A stretch of DNA of 64,000 nt from Antilocapra americana (GCA_007570785.1 ML660772.1:33357920-33421919), one strand, 5' to 3'; shown: positions 9,890 through 21,498, numbered from the stretch's first letter. Made by a program: numbers and translations. The notes: a model not told the origin generated them from the letters alone.

Positions 9890-10145
9890 TTATTTAGAAT
9901 CACATATTTCCCCATTTCCTTCCCCCATCCTGCTTTTTATACATTTTTCCCCATAGTTTTTATCAGTATCTAACACATTATGTATTTTGCTTATTATTTT
10001 TTATTTCCCAACTAGAGTGTAATGTCCAGAAAGAGAATGGATTTTTAGATTTTTTTCCCCAACTTTCTGCCTAGCACCTTGATCAGTGGCTTTTACAGAG
10101 CAGACCTTGAATCCATATTTGCTGAATAAATGAATGAATGCAGAG
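9890..10145 (+). repeat. L2 LINE 3' end
   Basis: ACTAGAGTGTAATGTCCAGAAAG, CCTAGCACCTTGATCAGTGG and ATATTTGCTGAATAAATGAATGAATG follow the 3' end of L2 in sense order, including the terminal TGAATGAATG. Confidence 0.7.
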
Positions 10146-10633
10146 CCACGGTGAGGTTTGGCTTCCACGCTCTATCCTCTGAACCTTATGTGGTCTGTTC
10201 TGCTCAAGTGGGACTTTTCTTAAACCTTTGTCCTGATCTTGGAACCACAATCCTCAATACCCTCTTGTTTAGGCCCAAACTCATTGAGTCCTCATCTAGT
10301 ATCAATAAGTCTATATTTGGTCACTGGGCAGGGAATCTTCAGGATCCTCTAGAAGCTATTGACAGGCTGTGGTAGAGATGGCAAGAGAGATTGTAGCTTG
10401 CCTAAAGCTCATTCTCTTCTCCTCCATTGGCCAGCTTCACACTCCTGATGCTGTGCCATTTAGGTCGTGGAAACAAGCTGAGGATTGGTACTTTGCATGT
10501 GTATCTTATCCAACAAATCAGTCACCTGCCACTGGCACCTATGAAATAGTTGAAACATGGCTGGTCTGAATGAAATGTCTTATATGTAAAGGATACAGGA
10601 TACATGTCAAAGACAATGTAAAAAAAGACAGTG
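10146..10633. other. Unique DNA
   Basis: Two short overlapping open frames (10130-10375 and 10369-10569) have no recognisable domain and no splice context. Nothing else seen. Confidence 0.4.
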
Positions 10634-10943
10634 AAAGTGTTTCTCAGTCATGTCCAACTCTTTGATCCCATGGACTGTAGCCTGCCAGGCTCCCCTGTCC
10701 ATGGAATTCTCCAGGCAAGGAGACTGGAGTGGGTAGCCGTTCCTTTCTCCAGCAGATCTTCCCAACCCAGGGATCAAAATCAAGTCTCCTACATTGCAGG
10801 TGGATTCTGAGCCACCAGGGAAGTCCAAGAATACTGTAGTGGTTAGCCATTTCCTTCATCAGAGGATCTTCCTGACCCTGAGATTGAACCAGGGTCTCCT
10901 GTATTACAGGCTGATTCTTTACTGTCTGAGTCACCAGGAAAGT
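10634..10943 (-). mobile_element. Compound antisense Bov-tA SINE with duplicated tRNA-like part
   Basis: A full antisense Bov-tA (about 10634-10826, ending GAGCCACCAGGGAAGTCC) is followed directly by a second antisense part (about 10828-10942) that repeats the A-unit edge and the tRNA-like head, ending GAGTCACCAGGAAAGTT. A run of A follows the head at 10945-10963. Left flank GTAAAAAAAGACAG and right flank GTTAAAAAA make the target site A-rich. Confidence 0.85.
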
Positions 10944-12254
10944 TAAAAAAAAAAAAAAAAAAACTGTCAGCTAGCTCATTAATAATTTTATGTTGATTAT
11001 ATGTTGAAGTAATAATAATTTGGTTGACTTAGGTTAAATAAAATGTACTATTCACATTAATTTCACTTGTTTCTTTTCATTTTTTCATGTGGCGACTAGA
11101 ATATTTGAAAGCACAGAGGTGTAGCTGGCATTTGGGAAGTGTGATGTTTCTCTTCCTGACACTGTTTTAACAAGCTCCCTCCACCAGCCACTGAGGGAGA
11201 GGAGAGCAGCTCCTACCGTGACCTCCCATATGTTCTCACTCTCCCCTCTTTCTTAGGAGCCAGTTCAACTCAGAACAGGGCAGGGCCAGCCTTGGGCTTT
11301 CCTTCTTCTTCCTTCCTTTAGGGTAGCATGGCCAGAGGCTTTTCTGGGCAAAAGAATCATCTTCCCTAAATTTATGGAAAATATTATGATTTAATTTTTT
11401 GGCTTGATCTTTGTTATGCCAAAAGAATGCAGAAAATTCTCTTTTCCTTGCCTTACCATGAAGCCTGGCTTTTGAGTTTTATTGTCTTTGACAGTCAAAG
11501 CTTTGTGGTAGCTCAGGTCTTCCAGCTGGTATTTGCCCTACCTCTGAAATACTCAAATTGTGTCCTCCTGTCCTTTGCTTTTCTTGATGGGAAACCCATA
11601 TAAATACATAATGTATACATATATATATATATATATAATATTTATATGAACTATATATGTATAATATATGAATATGATATCCTACAGTATTACACAAAAA
11701 ATACTGTCATTATGTCAGTATTATTCTGCTTTTTACCTAGTAAGATTTTTGTAATCTGAACTTTTCTCTTTAAGATTGTAACTTGATGTGTGTCCTGAGG
11801 GTGCGCTGCTTCACTCTGTGCTCATAAACGTTCTCCTCAAACCATAGACACTTTAGATGGTTCATGTGCTTCCTGCAGTTTACTCTCCAAGCTGTGGAAA
11901 TGAGTGAGTTAGTTCATCTTTACCTTCTGTCAGTGGAAATGAAAAATTGAGTGGCAGTGGAGAGTGGCCCCGGGGAAAGGGAGCTAGCCTAGGAACCATG
12001 GGTTTGAGTAGAACATTCTAGTCCTGGTCCAGGGCAGAAGGGGACAACAGCAGGGGTCCAGATTTCTGGCTGGAGAGAGGAGCACGAGGAGGAAGATAGG
12101 GTCTGGTCAAGTGAAGCCGGGCCCTGTTCTTTCCCAGGGTGTCTGATGCTGTCTGCCAATTCACCCGTGAGTAAGGAGCAAGTCCCCTTTCTTTCTATCA
12201 AGTAAATACATAAAAAGTGATTTGGACAGAAAGTAGAACACGTCTCAGGGCTGC
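10944..12254. other. Unique DNA with a (TA)n tract
   Basis: An A19 run at 10945-10963 and a TA-rich microsatellite at about 11617-11670. The 123-codon minus-strand frame at 11989-12360 is GC-richer than its surroundings but has no recognisable domain and overlaps an L1 tail. Confidence 0.45.
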
Positions 12255-12455
12255 AGGAGGGAAGTAGGGAATGGAAGTTACTGTTTAATGGTCTGGAGTT
12301 CCTGTTTGGGGTGATGAAAAAGTTCTGGAAATGGAAAGTGGGGAAAGTGGTGGTAGTCACACAACACTGGGAATATACTTAATGCTGCTGGGCTTAAAAA
12401 TTGATAAGTTGGTAAACTTTATGATATGTATTTCTTACCGCAATAAAAATTGTGT
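12255..12455 (+). mobile_element. Old L1M 3' end
   Basis: GGGGTGATGAAAAAGTTCTGG, a CACACAACACTGGGAATATAC block and TTTATGATATGTATTTCTTACCGCAATAAAAA follow the recalled L1M 3' terminus in order. Confidence 0.7.
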
Positions 12456-12512
12456 ATATATATATATGTGTGTGTGTGTATGTGTGTGTGTATTTGTATA
12501 TACAATGAATTC
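12456..12512. repeat. (TA)n(TG)n microsatellite
   Basis: TATATATATATG followed by imperfect TG repeats and TATATA, at the tail of the L1M element, a common place for microsatellites to arise. Confidence 0.85.
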
Positions 12513-13949
12513 TATACAAATAAAAATGTTAAAAATAATGTGGTTGAGATTCATGGATTGTAAGTGCTAAGTGGGCAAAAACTGGACAGCTGCTCATATG
12601 AAAGGGATGGAAATGGCAAAGAGGAAACGTCGCAGGAGGAAATGATGCAGCAGAGGTTCACAGCAGTAGTACAGAGGAGCTACCAGAGAGCAAGTGACCC
12701 CTGGGAGAGTCCAGGCTGAATGACTAGAGGAGCCTCCTCCCATCAGAAATATTTAAGTTAATAATTTGCAATCGACTGAATAAAGCCTGAGAAAAATGCA
12801 TGCACTTTGGCAATAGGTGGTACCTGTAACACTCCAGTGTATGAACCTTATTTTAAAATGAGCACATTGAAACTGTCTAATAACATCAATACCAGCTGTC
12901 TCTGCAGCAAAAGTAGTTCTGTAACACAAATTAGTTGGTTTCAAGCCTAGGCGGCAAGAAACCCAAGTTCCTTTGGTGTTTGAGCCCTATCTCACACCTG
13001 TGCAATCTTAGTACTTACAGCTCCTGTCTCAGGTTGGGGCATGAATGAATTCAAGTTTATTTGACAATAATTCTAAAGGTGGTGTTTCTATACAATTGTA
13101 CAATTATTAGATTTCTATCTCCAAAGTATAATTGGCAGTGCATGCATGCCTATGGCTCTATCAGTAGACAACAGAAGATAAGGTAATAATGTGATGTGAA
13201 CACAGAAAATAAAGAAGAAGAATAAGATTACCTGGCGAAAAAATATTGACTGAGATAATTAAAACATATGGCAGAGAAATTGTATCCTTTTATTCAAATA
13301 AAGTGTTTACTATGACAAACTCCACACCAGTCAATAACTCCAAATAGCTTTGGAGTTATGTTGTGGGGGGAAATAAGTTTTCTCTCTCTGGCTTTATCAT
13401 GGAGTCAGTGCTACTCTTAGCCAGAGGCTGTCCTGGCCTCATACATACAGAACTTTTGCAGGAAAGCATTGTCTCCATAAATGAACTTTAGAAGGTTGTC
13501 AAGGACATAATCGCTTGACAGAAAAATTCCATACTACACATACCAACTTGCCTAAGTATTCCCAAGGCTGCCAACTATAAAATATGTTGATATAAAACTG
13601 ACAATGCTGGCCAAGGCATGCAGGGAATCATTCAGACATGGTGATGTTGGACAAGGAGCTTACAAAGACTGACATCCTGAATCAGACTGGCCCCAACTGG
13701 GAGCATATTTCACAGCTTCTCCACTTTCAATGGTACAATCCTGAAAGTGCCGAAAGGGAACCTCGACTGCCTGCAGTCATGCACCTGTGATCCTAGAACT
13801 ACCGGGTGGGACCTGGGAAAGCCTTCTTTGTGTATTTTCCTGGTGCTTGTTATTAGCATCTTTCCTTCTGTCCTCTAACACTTCCCCCTCTCACCATCAT
13901 CCTCATAAAAGGCAAGAATCTCAGCATGGGTTTAGACTGTTCCTACTCT
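12513..13949. other. Unique DNA
   Basis: No gene or clear repeat. A short inverted motif around CCAAATAGCTTTGG at about 13343 is the only local symmetry noticed. Confidence 0.45.
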
Positions 13950-13960
13950 CCTCCTGCTTT

Positions 13961-15049
13961 CAGTTCAGTTCAGTTCAGCCACTCAGTTGTGTCCGACTTT
14001 TTGTGACCCCATGAACCGCAGCACTCTAGGCCTCCCTGTCCATCTTCAACTCCTGGAGTTTTCCCAAATTCACGTCCAATGAGTTGGTGATGCCATCCAA
14101 CCATCTCGTCCTCTGTCAGCCCCTTCTCCTCCTGCCCTCCAACTTTTCCAGCATCAGGGTTCTTTTCAAATGAGTCAGCTCTTAGTACCAGGTGGCCACA
14201 GTATTGGAGTTTCAGCTTCAGCATCAGTCCTTCCAATGAACACTCAGGACTGATCTCCTTTAGGATGGACTGGTTGGATCTCCTTGCAGTCCAAGGGACT
14301 CTTGAGAGTCTTCTCCAACATTAAGTTCAAAAGCATTAATTCTTCTACACTCAGGTTTCTTTATAGTTCAACTCTCACATCCATACATGACCACTGGAAA
14401 AACCATGGCCTTGACTAGACAGACCCTTGTTGGTAAAGTAATATCTCTGCTTCTTAACATGCTGGCTAGGTTTATCATAACTTTCCTTCCAAGGAGGAAG
14501 CGTCCTTTAATTTCATGGCTGCAGTTACCATCTGCAGTGATTTTCGAGCCCAAGAAAATAAAGTCAGCCACTATTTCCACTGTTTCCCTATCTACTTGCC
14601 ATGAAGTGATGGGACCGGATGCCATGATCTTAGTTTTCTAAATGTTGAGCTTTTAGCTAACTTTTTCACTCTCCTCTTTCACTTTCATCAAGTGGCTCTT
14701 TAGTTCTTCTTCACTTTTTGCCATAAGGGTTGTGTCATCTGCATATCTGAGCTTATTGATATTTCTCCTGGCAATCTTGATTCCAGCTTGTGCTTCATCC
14801 AGCTTGACATTTTACATATGTACTCTGCATATAAGCTAAATAAGTAGGGTGACAATATACAGCCTTGACGTGCTCCTTTTCCTATTTAGAACCAGTCTGT
14901 TGTTTCATGTCCAGTTCTAACTGTTGCTTCCTGACCTGTACACAGGTTTCTCAAGAGACAGGTCAGGTGGTCTGGTATTCCCATCTCTTTCAGAATTTTC
15001 CACAGTTTGTTGTGATCCACACAGTCAAAGGCTTTTGGCATAGTCAAAG
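13961..15049 (-). mobile_element. BovB LINE, 1.09-kb antisense 3' part with reverse-transcriptase remnant
   Basis: It begins CAGTTCAGTTCAGTTCAG and is bounded by perfect 11-bp repeats CCTCCTGCTTT at 13950-13960 and 15050-15060, the target-site duplication. On the minus strand it encodes the C-terminal part of the BovB reverse transcriptase. The catalytic YADD box is intact at 14733-14747, and an 85-codon open piece at 14368-14625 reads the thumb-side FIFLGSKITADG block. Stops and shifts break the frame elsewhere. The 5' end is truncated just upstream of the DYAKAFD block. Confidence 0.93.
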
Positions 15050-15060
15050 CCTCCTGCTTT

Positions 15061-16615
15061 ACTACTTCCTAACTTCCTTTCCGCAGCCTAGGGCATTTGG
15101 CCTCACTTAAGTGATGGCAAGAAGGATGGCAACCTGGCTCCTCCTAATTCTCTTACTTCTACCATATAACATTATCCTCACGTAGATTTCCTATCTCCTA
15201 GAGTACTTTTAAGAGATGAAGACAACAGCTAAATCTGGAGTTGTTGGCCCCACAAAATCCACTTACACAGTTCTCACTAGTGTCATATTCATAGTGATAG
15301 TGTGTGTCCACAGTGACACCTTATCTTATAATGTGATACAGAACTCCTAGAAAAGACCCATTTTATTCTTTCCCTTCTTTGCTTAGTTGAGTAGCTATTT
15401 CTAGCTTTTTCAGCCATCCTCCTAATCATTGCCTCCCATGTTAATAAAGAACAAGAATCTAACATTCACTTGCTGGATTCTTGAATAGTTCTCAACCCCT
15501 CCTTCTTTGTTACTTTCCAAAATGTTAAACTCATAAAACATAGGTCTTCTGATTCACAGCTGGATGTGCTTAACCCATCCTAGAAGCCTGTGCTTTGTGC
15601 TTTTAAATTATTTAGAGCTGACAGAGAAGTCTGAATCTGTTTCATCTTCACCTTGTCTTTTTTAATATTTTTTTTTCATCTTACAATGTTCCCATTAGTC
15701 CTCATGGGCATGCTTATGGGCTAATACAGCCCCAGAAATCACCTTCTGGCATTAAAAATTCTGCCTTGGGGCTTCTAAAGCACTGGAAAGTCTGCAGGGA
15801 CCCCTCTCCTCCAGGCCAGTTGAGTTGACTCCCTGGATCTTTAGAGGGATAAGAAACACACCCTGACAGTAATTCCCTCCATCGGTACACGGGTGCTGCA
15901 TGCCTGCAGTTGAATGTTACATGTGGATTTTAGTTTATATTACTTCAAACATACACATTCACACTATCGGAATGTCAGTTCTCTCCACTGTAGGTGCAAA
16001 GGTGATATGTGCTAAGTTAAAAGGGACTTGTGCTGTAGCAGTGAGGCAGCTGAACAATACTATTCGGTGTAACGCTGTTGGCACAGAGGCCTGAGGTGTG
16101 GTGCTGCCAAACTGTCACAGGTGCCAGAAGCCCTGCCCTTGGGTTGGAAGACCTCAGACCTTGCTGGATGACACAAAAACTTCAAACCAAGTATCAGATT
16201 CCTCCTATGCTTAGCATACCCTCTTAAGATATTCTTCTCTGAGAAAGCAGGCATTTTCTGGTCATATTAGTTTGCATCTGTATGTGACTTTCAGTTTGGC
16301 TGGAGATGAAAAATTTCTGACCTCATAGAAACAAAGAAACCTTCTTCAGGAAGAATACATGTCTGTTGCTTTATCAAAACTCTGAAGAAGAACACAGATC
16401 AGGTATAAAATGTGACCAGAATCCCTCCTGCTTTTCTCACAGCTGGAACCACACACGGCCCTCTGGGGCTGGTCTGCTGTACAGGGCAGAGCTCACACTG
16501 TGAAGGCCCTAGCAACTGAGATTACTGCCCTTCAGACATCAGAAGGCTGGCCCTATTGCTTGTGTGCACAAGTGACTCTGCGCAGACCTCTGCTAGAACT
16601 TTCTACAGGATACCA
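15061..16615. other. Unique DNA
   Basis: No recognisable repeat or gene. An AG-preceded stretch at 16441-16500 (TTTCTCACAG acceptor-like) has no matching donor. Confidence 0.45.
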
Positions 16616-16619
16616 AAAC

Positions 16620-16870
16620 AAAACAGACTGGGAATTACATGTTAAAATGTTTACTAAGTATTTGAGAAGATGCCTTCATATAAAGCTAAGTGGGAAAAAA
16701 AGTTTACGAAACAGTATGTGTCATATTATTCCATTTTTATTTAAAAATACACACTAAATAAAAGACTCAAAGGAAATACAACAAAATGTTTATAACAGCT
16801 CTGGCTGGTGATATGAAAACTGTCATTAGTTTCTTTATCCTTCCAGTGTTTCCTTATGAAAATAAGTGCA
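16620..16870 (+). mobile_element. Old L1M 3' region
   Basis: AAAGCTAAGTGGGAAAAAAAG, GAAACAGTATGTGTCATATTATTCC and ACAAAATGTTTATAACAGCTCTGGCTGG follow the L1M 3' UTR in sense order with heavy divergence. Confidence 0.6.
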
Positions 16871-16879
16871 GGTATTATA

Positions 16880-17652
16880 TCAATACAGTCTTTATTGGAA
16901 CATTATTTAACAATGTTTTAGTTTCAGGTGTACTGTGAAGTGATTTGGTTATACATATACAGATATCTATTCTTTTCAAATTCTTTCAGTTATTACAGAA
17001 TATTGAGAAGAGTTCCCTTTGCTAAACAGTAGGTCGTTGTTAGTTATTTGTTTTAAATATAGCAGCCTTTACATGGCTGCTAGTCCCAAACTCCCAATTC
17101 CAAAATCCCAATCTATCCCTCCCCCCCCACTCCCCTGGTAACCATAAATTTATCCTTTAAGTCTGTGAGTCTGTTTCTATTTTGTAAATAAATTCATATT
17201 TTTCATTTTTTAATATTTCACATATAAATGATATGATATTTGTCTTTGGCTGATTCACTTAGTTTGATAATCTCTGGGTTCATCCATGTTGCTGCAAATG
17301 GCATTATTTTGTTCTCTTTAATGGCTGAGTAATATTCCATTGTATGAATGTACCACATTGTCTATCCATTTATCTGTTGATGGGCATTTAGGTTGCTTCC
17401 CTGTCTTGAGTGTTGTAGACAGTGCTGCAGTGAATACTGGGGTATATATATCCTTTTAAACCATGTTTTTCTCTGAATATATGCGCAGGAGTGGGATTAC
17501 TGCATCATATGGTAGCTCAGTTTTTAGTTTTGTAAGGAACTTCCATGCTGTTCTCCATAGTGCTATACCAACTTATATTCCTACCAACAGCATAGGAGGT
17601 TCCTTTCTTTCCATGCCCTCTTTAGCCTTTATTATTTGTTTACTTTTTGATG
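16880..17652 (-). mobile_element. Antisense cetartiodactyl L1, first part
   Basis: TTAGTTTCAGGTGTACTGTG (about 16919), the CAGTAGGTC stretch and CTCCCAATTCC are the reversed 3' UTR, followed by ORF2 3' sequence (CATCCATGTTGCTGC at about 17281, TAATATTCCATTGTATG at about 17330, CTTCCATGCTGTTCTCCATAG at about 17540). A BovB copy interrupts it; it resumes at 18257. Confidence 0.85.
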
Positions 17653-18256
17653 ATGTCTCTGCTTTTTAATATGCTGTCTAGGTTGGTCACAGCTTTTCTT
17701 CCAAGGAGCAAATTGAAAGACACTTGCTGCTTGGAAGAAAATCTGTGACCAACCTAGACAGCATATTAAAAACCAGAGACATTACTTTGCCAACAAAAGT
17801 CCGTCTAGTCAAAGCTATGGTTTTTCCAGTGGTCATGTATGTATGTGAGAGTTAGACTATAAAGAAAACTGAGCACCGAAGAATTGATGCTTTTGAATTG
17901 TGGTGTTGGAGAGGACTCTCGAGAGTCTCTAGGACTACAAGGAGATCCAACCAGTCCCTCCTAAAGGAAATCAGTCCTAAATGTTCATTGGAAGGAGTGA
18001 TGCTGAAACTGAAGCTCCAGTACTTTGGTCAACTGATGCAAAGAACTGACTCATTGAAAAGACCCTCATGCTGGAAAAGATTGAAGGCAGGAGGAGAAGG
18101 AGCCAACAGAGGATGAGATGGTTGGATGGCATCACTGATGTGATGGACATGAGTTTGAGCAAGCTCCAGGAGTTGGTGATGGATAGGGAAGCCTGGTGTG
18201 CTGCAGTGTATGGGGTTGCAAAGAGTCAGACCTGACTGAGCGACTGAACTGACTGA
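17653..18256 (+). mobile_element. BovB LINE 3' end, sense, with an inverted duplication at its 5' end
   Basis: The sense BovB runs from about 17711 to TGAACTGACTG at 18256. Its first ~55 nt after a 17-nt spacer (17728-17782) are repeated in reverse complement immediately upstream at 17653-17710, with only a 2-nt indel and two substitutions. This makes a long hairpin: arms of 58 and 55 nt, loop 17711-17727. The spacer is the normal sense BovB sequence that precedes the right arm. It lies between ...TTTTTGATG and ATTCTGACTGG of the host L1. Confidence 0.9.
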
Positions 18257-18600
18257 TTCTGACTGGGGTAAGATGATACCTCATTGTAGTTTTGATTTGC
18301 ATTTCTTTAGTAATTAATGATATTGAGTATCTTTTCATGTGCCCCTTGAACATCTGTAAGTCTTCTTTGGAGGCATGTCTATTTAGGTCCTCTGCCCATT
18401 TTTTTATTGAGTTGTTTATTTATTTATTTATTTTTATATTGAGCCACATGAACTATTTTTAAATTTAGGAGACTAATCCTTTGTTGGTTGTATCACTTGT
18501 ACATATTTTCTCTCACTCTGTGGATTATCTTTTTGTATTGTTTATGGTATCCTTTGCTGTGTAAAATGTGATATATATTCTTATTTTTTGATATATATTC
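18257..18600 (-). mobile_element. Antisense cetartiodactyl L1, second part
   Basis: ATTCTGACTGGGGTAAGATG, CATTGTAGTTTTGATTTGC and TTTCATGTGCCCCTTG continue the L1 interrupted at 17652. A (TTTA)n tract lies at 18414-18436. Confidence 0.82.
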
Positions 18601-19035
18601 TTATTAATCCTCTTTTTTACACAAAGGATAGCTTACATTTTTTACTGGATTATTCTGTGTGAATACAAACAAGTTCTAAACCCCAGGGGCTTTCAAAGCA
18701 CACTTTCCTTTCTCACTCACTTGATATATGGGGTTTTCTGCTCCAGTTAGCTCTGCTGCTGGTTGTAGGTAGGCTTACTTAGTCTTCTTTTTCTGAGTCT
18801 AGACCAAAGGAGCAGCTGCTGTCTGAGACATGCTCTTCCTATGGTTTTGGAAGAAACAAGAGAACTGGAAGAAATTCATGATGCCTTAGGGAACTCAGAC
18901 ATGACATGCATCACATTACTCCACTGGCTGCAGTCACATGGCCAAGCCCAATATCAGGGATGTATTATCTTACTGGAGAGCAATGCTTTGTACAGTGTGT
19001 CTTTCTTCATAGTATGGCCTCAGGATGTACTCATG
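18601..19035. other. Unique DNA
   Basis: A 65-codon open frame at 18841-19038 has no recognisable domain. No repeat recognised. Confidence 0.4.
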
Positions 19036-19039
19036 TGAA

Positions 19040-19230
19040 TATAGAAAGGGCTTCTCCACTTTGTAAATAGTACTTCATCATATGGATATGCTGCTCTAGC
19101 TTATTTAACCACTCCTCTATTGATGGAAATTTGGGCTGGTTCCAGTCTTTTATAATGTGAAACAATGTTGAAATGAATAATATTGTCCACATGTCATTTC
19201 ATATGTGCTCGGGTGTATAACAGAATAAAG
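19040..19230 (-). mobile_element. Older antisense L1, first fragment
   Basis: TACTTCATCATATGGATATGC, TTAACCACTCCTCTATTGATGG and GTGAAACAATGTTGAAATGAATAAT match the reversed ORF2 3' region of old L1. The element appears to continue at 20150 after an LTR insertion. Confidence 0.65.
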
Positions 19231-19361
19231 GTTAAGGTACCCTAAAGAAAGAATCCTGATATACAGTGATTAAGGTTGTTTCCTTGAGGTAACAGTCCTA
19301 AGGTGCAGGGTATGGGGAGTCCAATGTGATGGTGTGTGTTTCTTGGTATCATTCAAGGGTA

Positions 19362-19858
19362 TCTAAGTCCATTTGGGTGGCTGTAGCAAACTGCCATATA
19401 GACAGGGTAACTTGAACATCAAAGACTTCTTTCTCACTGGAAGCTGTGACGTTCCAAATCAGGCACAGGCAGATTCAATGTCTGGTGAAAGCCTGCTTCC
19501 TGGTTCATAGACACCTGTTGCCTCGTGTATTCTCACATGGCTGAGAGGGTGATGGTGCTCTCCAGGGCATCTTTTATAAGGGCAATAACCCCATTCATGA
19601 AGGCTCCACTTATGACCTGCTGCTGCTGCTACTAAGTCATGTCAGTCGTGTCCGACTCTGTGTGACCCCATAGATGGCAGGCCACCAGGCTCCCCCATCC
19701 CTGGGATTCTCCAGACAAGAACACTGGAGTGGGTTGCCATTTCCTTCTCCGCTTATGACCTGATCACCTCCCAAAGGTCCTACTTCGTAATATCGTTACA
19801 TTGGCAGTTAGGATTTCAACATATGGATTCTGAGGAGACACAAATAGTGCACAATAAG
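19362..19858 (-). mobile_element. Solo MLT1-type LTR (ERVL-MaLR), antisense
   Basis: CTAAGTCCATTTGGGTGGCTG, GCCTGCTTCCTGGTTCATAGA, TTTTATAAGGGCAATAACCCCATTCATGA and GGATTTCAACATATGGATTCTG are antisense MLT1-type LTR blocks in the correct order. No internal retroviral genes are attached. A Bov-A-type SINE splits it at 19620-19751. Confidence 0.8.
19620..19751 (-). mobile_element. Bov-A-type SINE monomer with (CTG)n end
   Basis: It begins CTGCTGCTGCTACTAAGTC, the complement of an (AGC)n-tailed Bov-A unit, and ends CCATTTCCTTCTCC. Perfect 11-bp repeats CTTATGACCTG at 19609-19619 and 19752-19762 are the target-site duplication, inside the MLT1-type LTR. Confidence 0.93.
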
Positions 19859-20145
19859 GAGCTAGGTTCCTTCCGTCTCATTCCTGCAACTTTTCTCAAA
19901 GTCTTAGTCTACATGATTGAAACGATCATGGACGCATCCATCTTTCAGGTCACAGGAAGGAAAAGTGAGGTCATTAAGAAGTACATGCCCAACCTGTGAG
20001 GACCCAGACCAAGAAGTGGCAAATATTGTCCCATCATGCTCCACTGGCCAAAACTTAAAGGCACAGCTACCGCTAGCTGCAAAGGAGGATGGGAAGTGCA
20101 GCACGAAGCTGGGCAGCCATATGCCAGACACGTTCTTTCCTCAGG
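19859..20145. repeat. Possible eroded mammalian LTR-like repeat
   Basis: CACAGGAAGGAAAAGTGAGGTCATTAAG and CTGCAAAGGAGGATGGGAAGTGCAG have the look of an old interspersed repeat, but I cannot name the family. An 86-codon open frame at 19917-20177 is not convincing as a gene. Confidence 0.35.
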
Positions 20146-20149
20146 AGAA

Positions 20150-20651
20150 AGTGAGAATAGGCATATCCGTAAGGTAAAGTCCTAAGAACAGAATGAGTGC
20201 CTCAAAGGATAGATATGTTTGTAATTTTGTAATATATTACTAAAGTGTACTCCATAGGAATTGAACCATCTAGTTTTCCCACCAGCATTGTAGGACAGTC
20301 TGTTTCTCATCTTCCCTCTATAACACAAAAGTGTGTTGTCAAACTTGTGTTTGTATTTTTTCTTTTTTTTTTTTTTTACCAATTTACACATAAAACTATC
20401 TTAGTGTTGTTTTGTTTGAATTTCTCTTATTTTGAATGAAATTAAGAATCATTTCATGCGTTTTGTATTTCTTTTTCTAAGAATTATCTCTTATGATCTC
20501 TTGCCAATTTTTCTACTGGATTGTTAGTCATTTGCCTGTGATATGAGTTGCAAGTATTATTTTACCCCCAGCTCATCACTTGTCTTTTGACTTTGCATAG
20601 GGTTGTGTTTGTTACCATATTTGGAAAATCTTTTCTCTTCTCTGACTCTAG
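20150..20651 (-). mobile_element. Older antisense L1, second fragment
   Basis: TTCCCACCAGCATTGTAGG (about 20276), a poly(T) stretch at 20364-20379, TCTTGCCAATTTTTCTACTGGATTG (about 20499) and CTTGTCTTTTGACTTTGC (about 20579) follow antisense old L1 ORF2. Confidence 0.65.
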
Positions 20652-20819
20652 TGTCTAAAGACATTTTTGATTGTCACAAATGGGAAGACAGGGTTGACAG
20701 TTATCTGGAGGGTAGAGGCCAAAGATGCTGTTATAGATCCTACAATGCCCAAGAAATAATCCTACAATAAAAAATTTTCCAGCCTGAGATATTAATAGTG
20801 CTGAGTGGAGAAACCTTGG
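20652..20819 (+). mobile_element. MER20 (hAT-Charlie) DNA transposon fragment
   Basis: AGACATTTTTGATTGTCAC, GGTAGAGGCCAAAGATGCTG, CCTACAATGCC and TTAATAGTGCTGAGTGGAGAAACC follow MER20 in sense order. The left terminus is missing. The host L1 resumes just after it. Confidence 0.82.
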
Positions 20820-20824
20820 TTTAA

Positions 20825-20970
20825 AGGAATCAACTCATGATTTTTGGTGATAACTTAGAACATGTCATATTTTACATTTAAATCTTTGATCCATTTAGAA
20901 TTTATCCTGCTTAGCAGTATAAAGTACATGTACCAGTTTATCTTTTCTAGATGAGTTCAATTATTACTCC
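20825..20970 (-). mobile_element. Older antisense L1, third fragment
   Basis: ATTTAAATCTTTGATCCATTTAGAATTTATCC is the typical antisense L1 ORF2 stretch, consistent with continuation of the 20150-20651 piece around MER20. Confidence 0.6.
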
Positions 20971-20971
20971 A

Positions 20972-21498
20972 TGTTATCTATTGTTATATAACAAAATACC
21001 CAGATCTTACCATACTAAACACTAACATTTATTGTGATATATAGATTAGGAGTGACTTTTCTGGGTGACTCTGGCTTAGGATTGATCATAAAGTTGTAGT
21101 TCAGCTGTTGGCCAGGAATAGTCTTTTAGAGGTTCAAAGATTTGTTTCCTAGATCATTCCCTTGGTTGTCAGCAGGCTTTGGCTTCTCACTGTCTGTAGG
21201 CTAGCAGCCCCAGTTCCTCACCACATGGTCCTCTCCACAGGGTACATGATGGTCTTCATGATATGGCATCGGGCTTCGCCAGAGAGTGATCCAAATCATA
21301 AAGAGAACACCTGAGACAAATGCTGGAGGTTGTATGTTTGTTTTAATAGCACAGTTTTAGAAGTGACCTGTGATCCCTGCTGCAATATTCTATTTATTAG
21401 AAGTGACTAAGTCCAATCCTAACTCAAGGACAGGAGTTAAGCTCCTCTTGAAATGAGAAGTATCAATGAATTTGTGGATATATTTCAAAAACTACCAT
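20972..21498 (-). mobile_element. Ancient LTR, MLT1-like, antisense
   Basis: GTTATCTATTGTTATATAACAAAATACCC at one end, CAGTTCCTCACCACATGGTCCTCTCC in the middle, AGAGAGTGATCCAAATC, and TTTGTGGATATATTTCAAAAACTACC at the other end follow an antisense MLT1-like LTR. Subfamily not determined. No viral coding sequence is attached. Confidence 0.6.
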
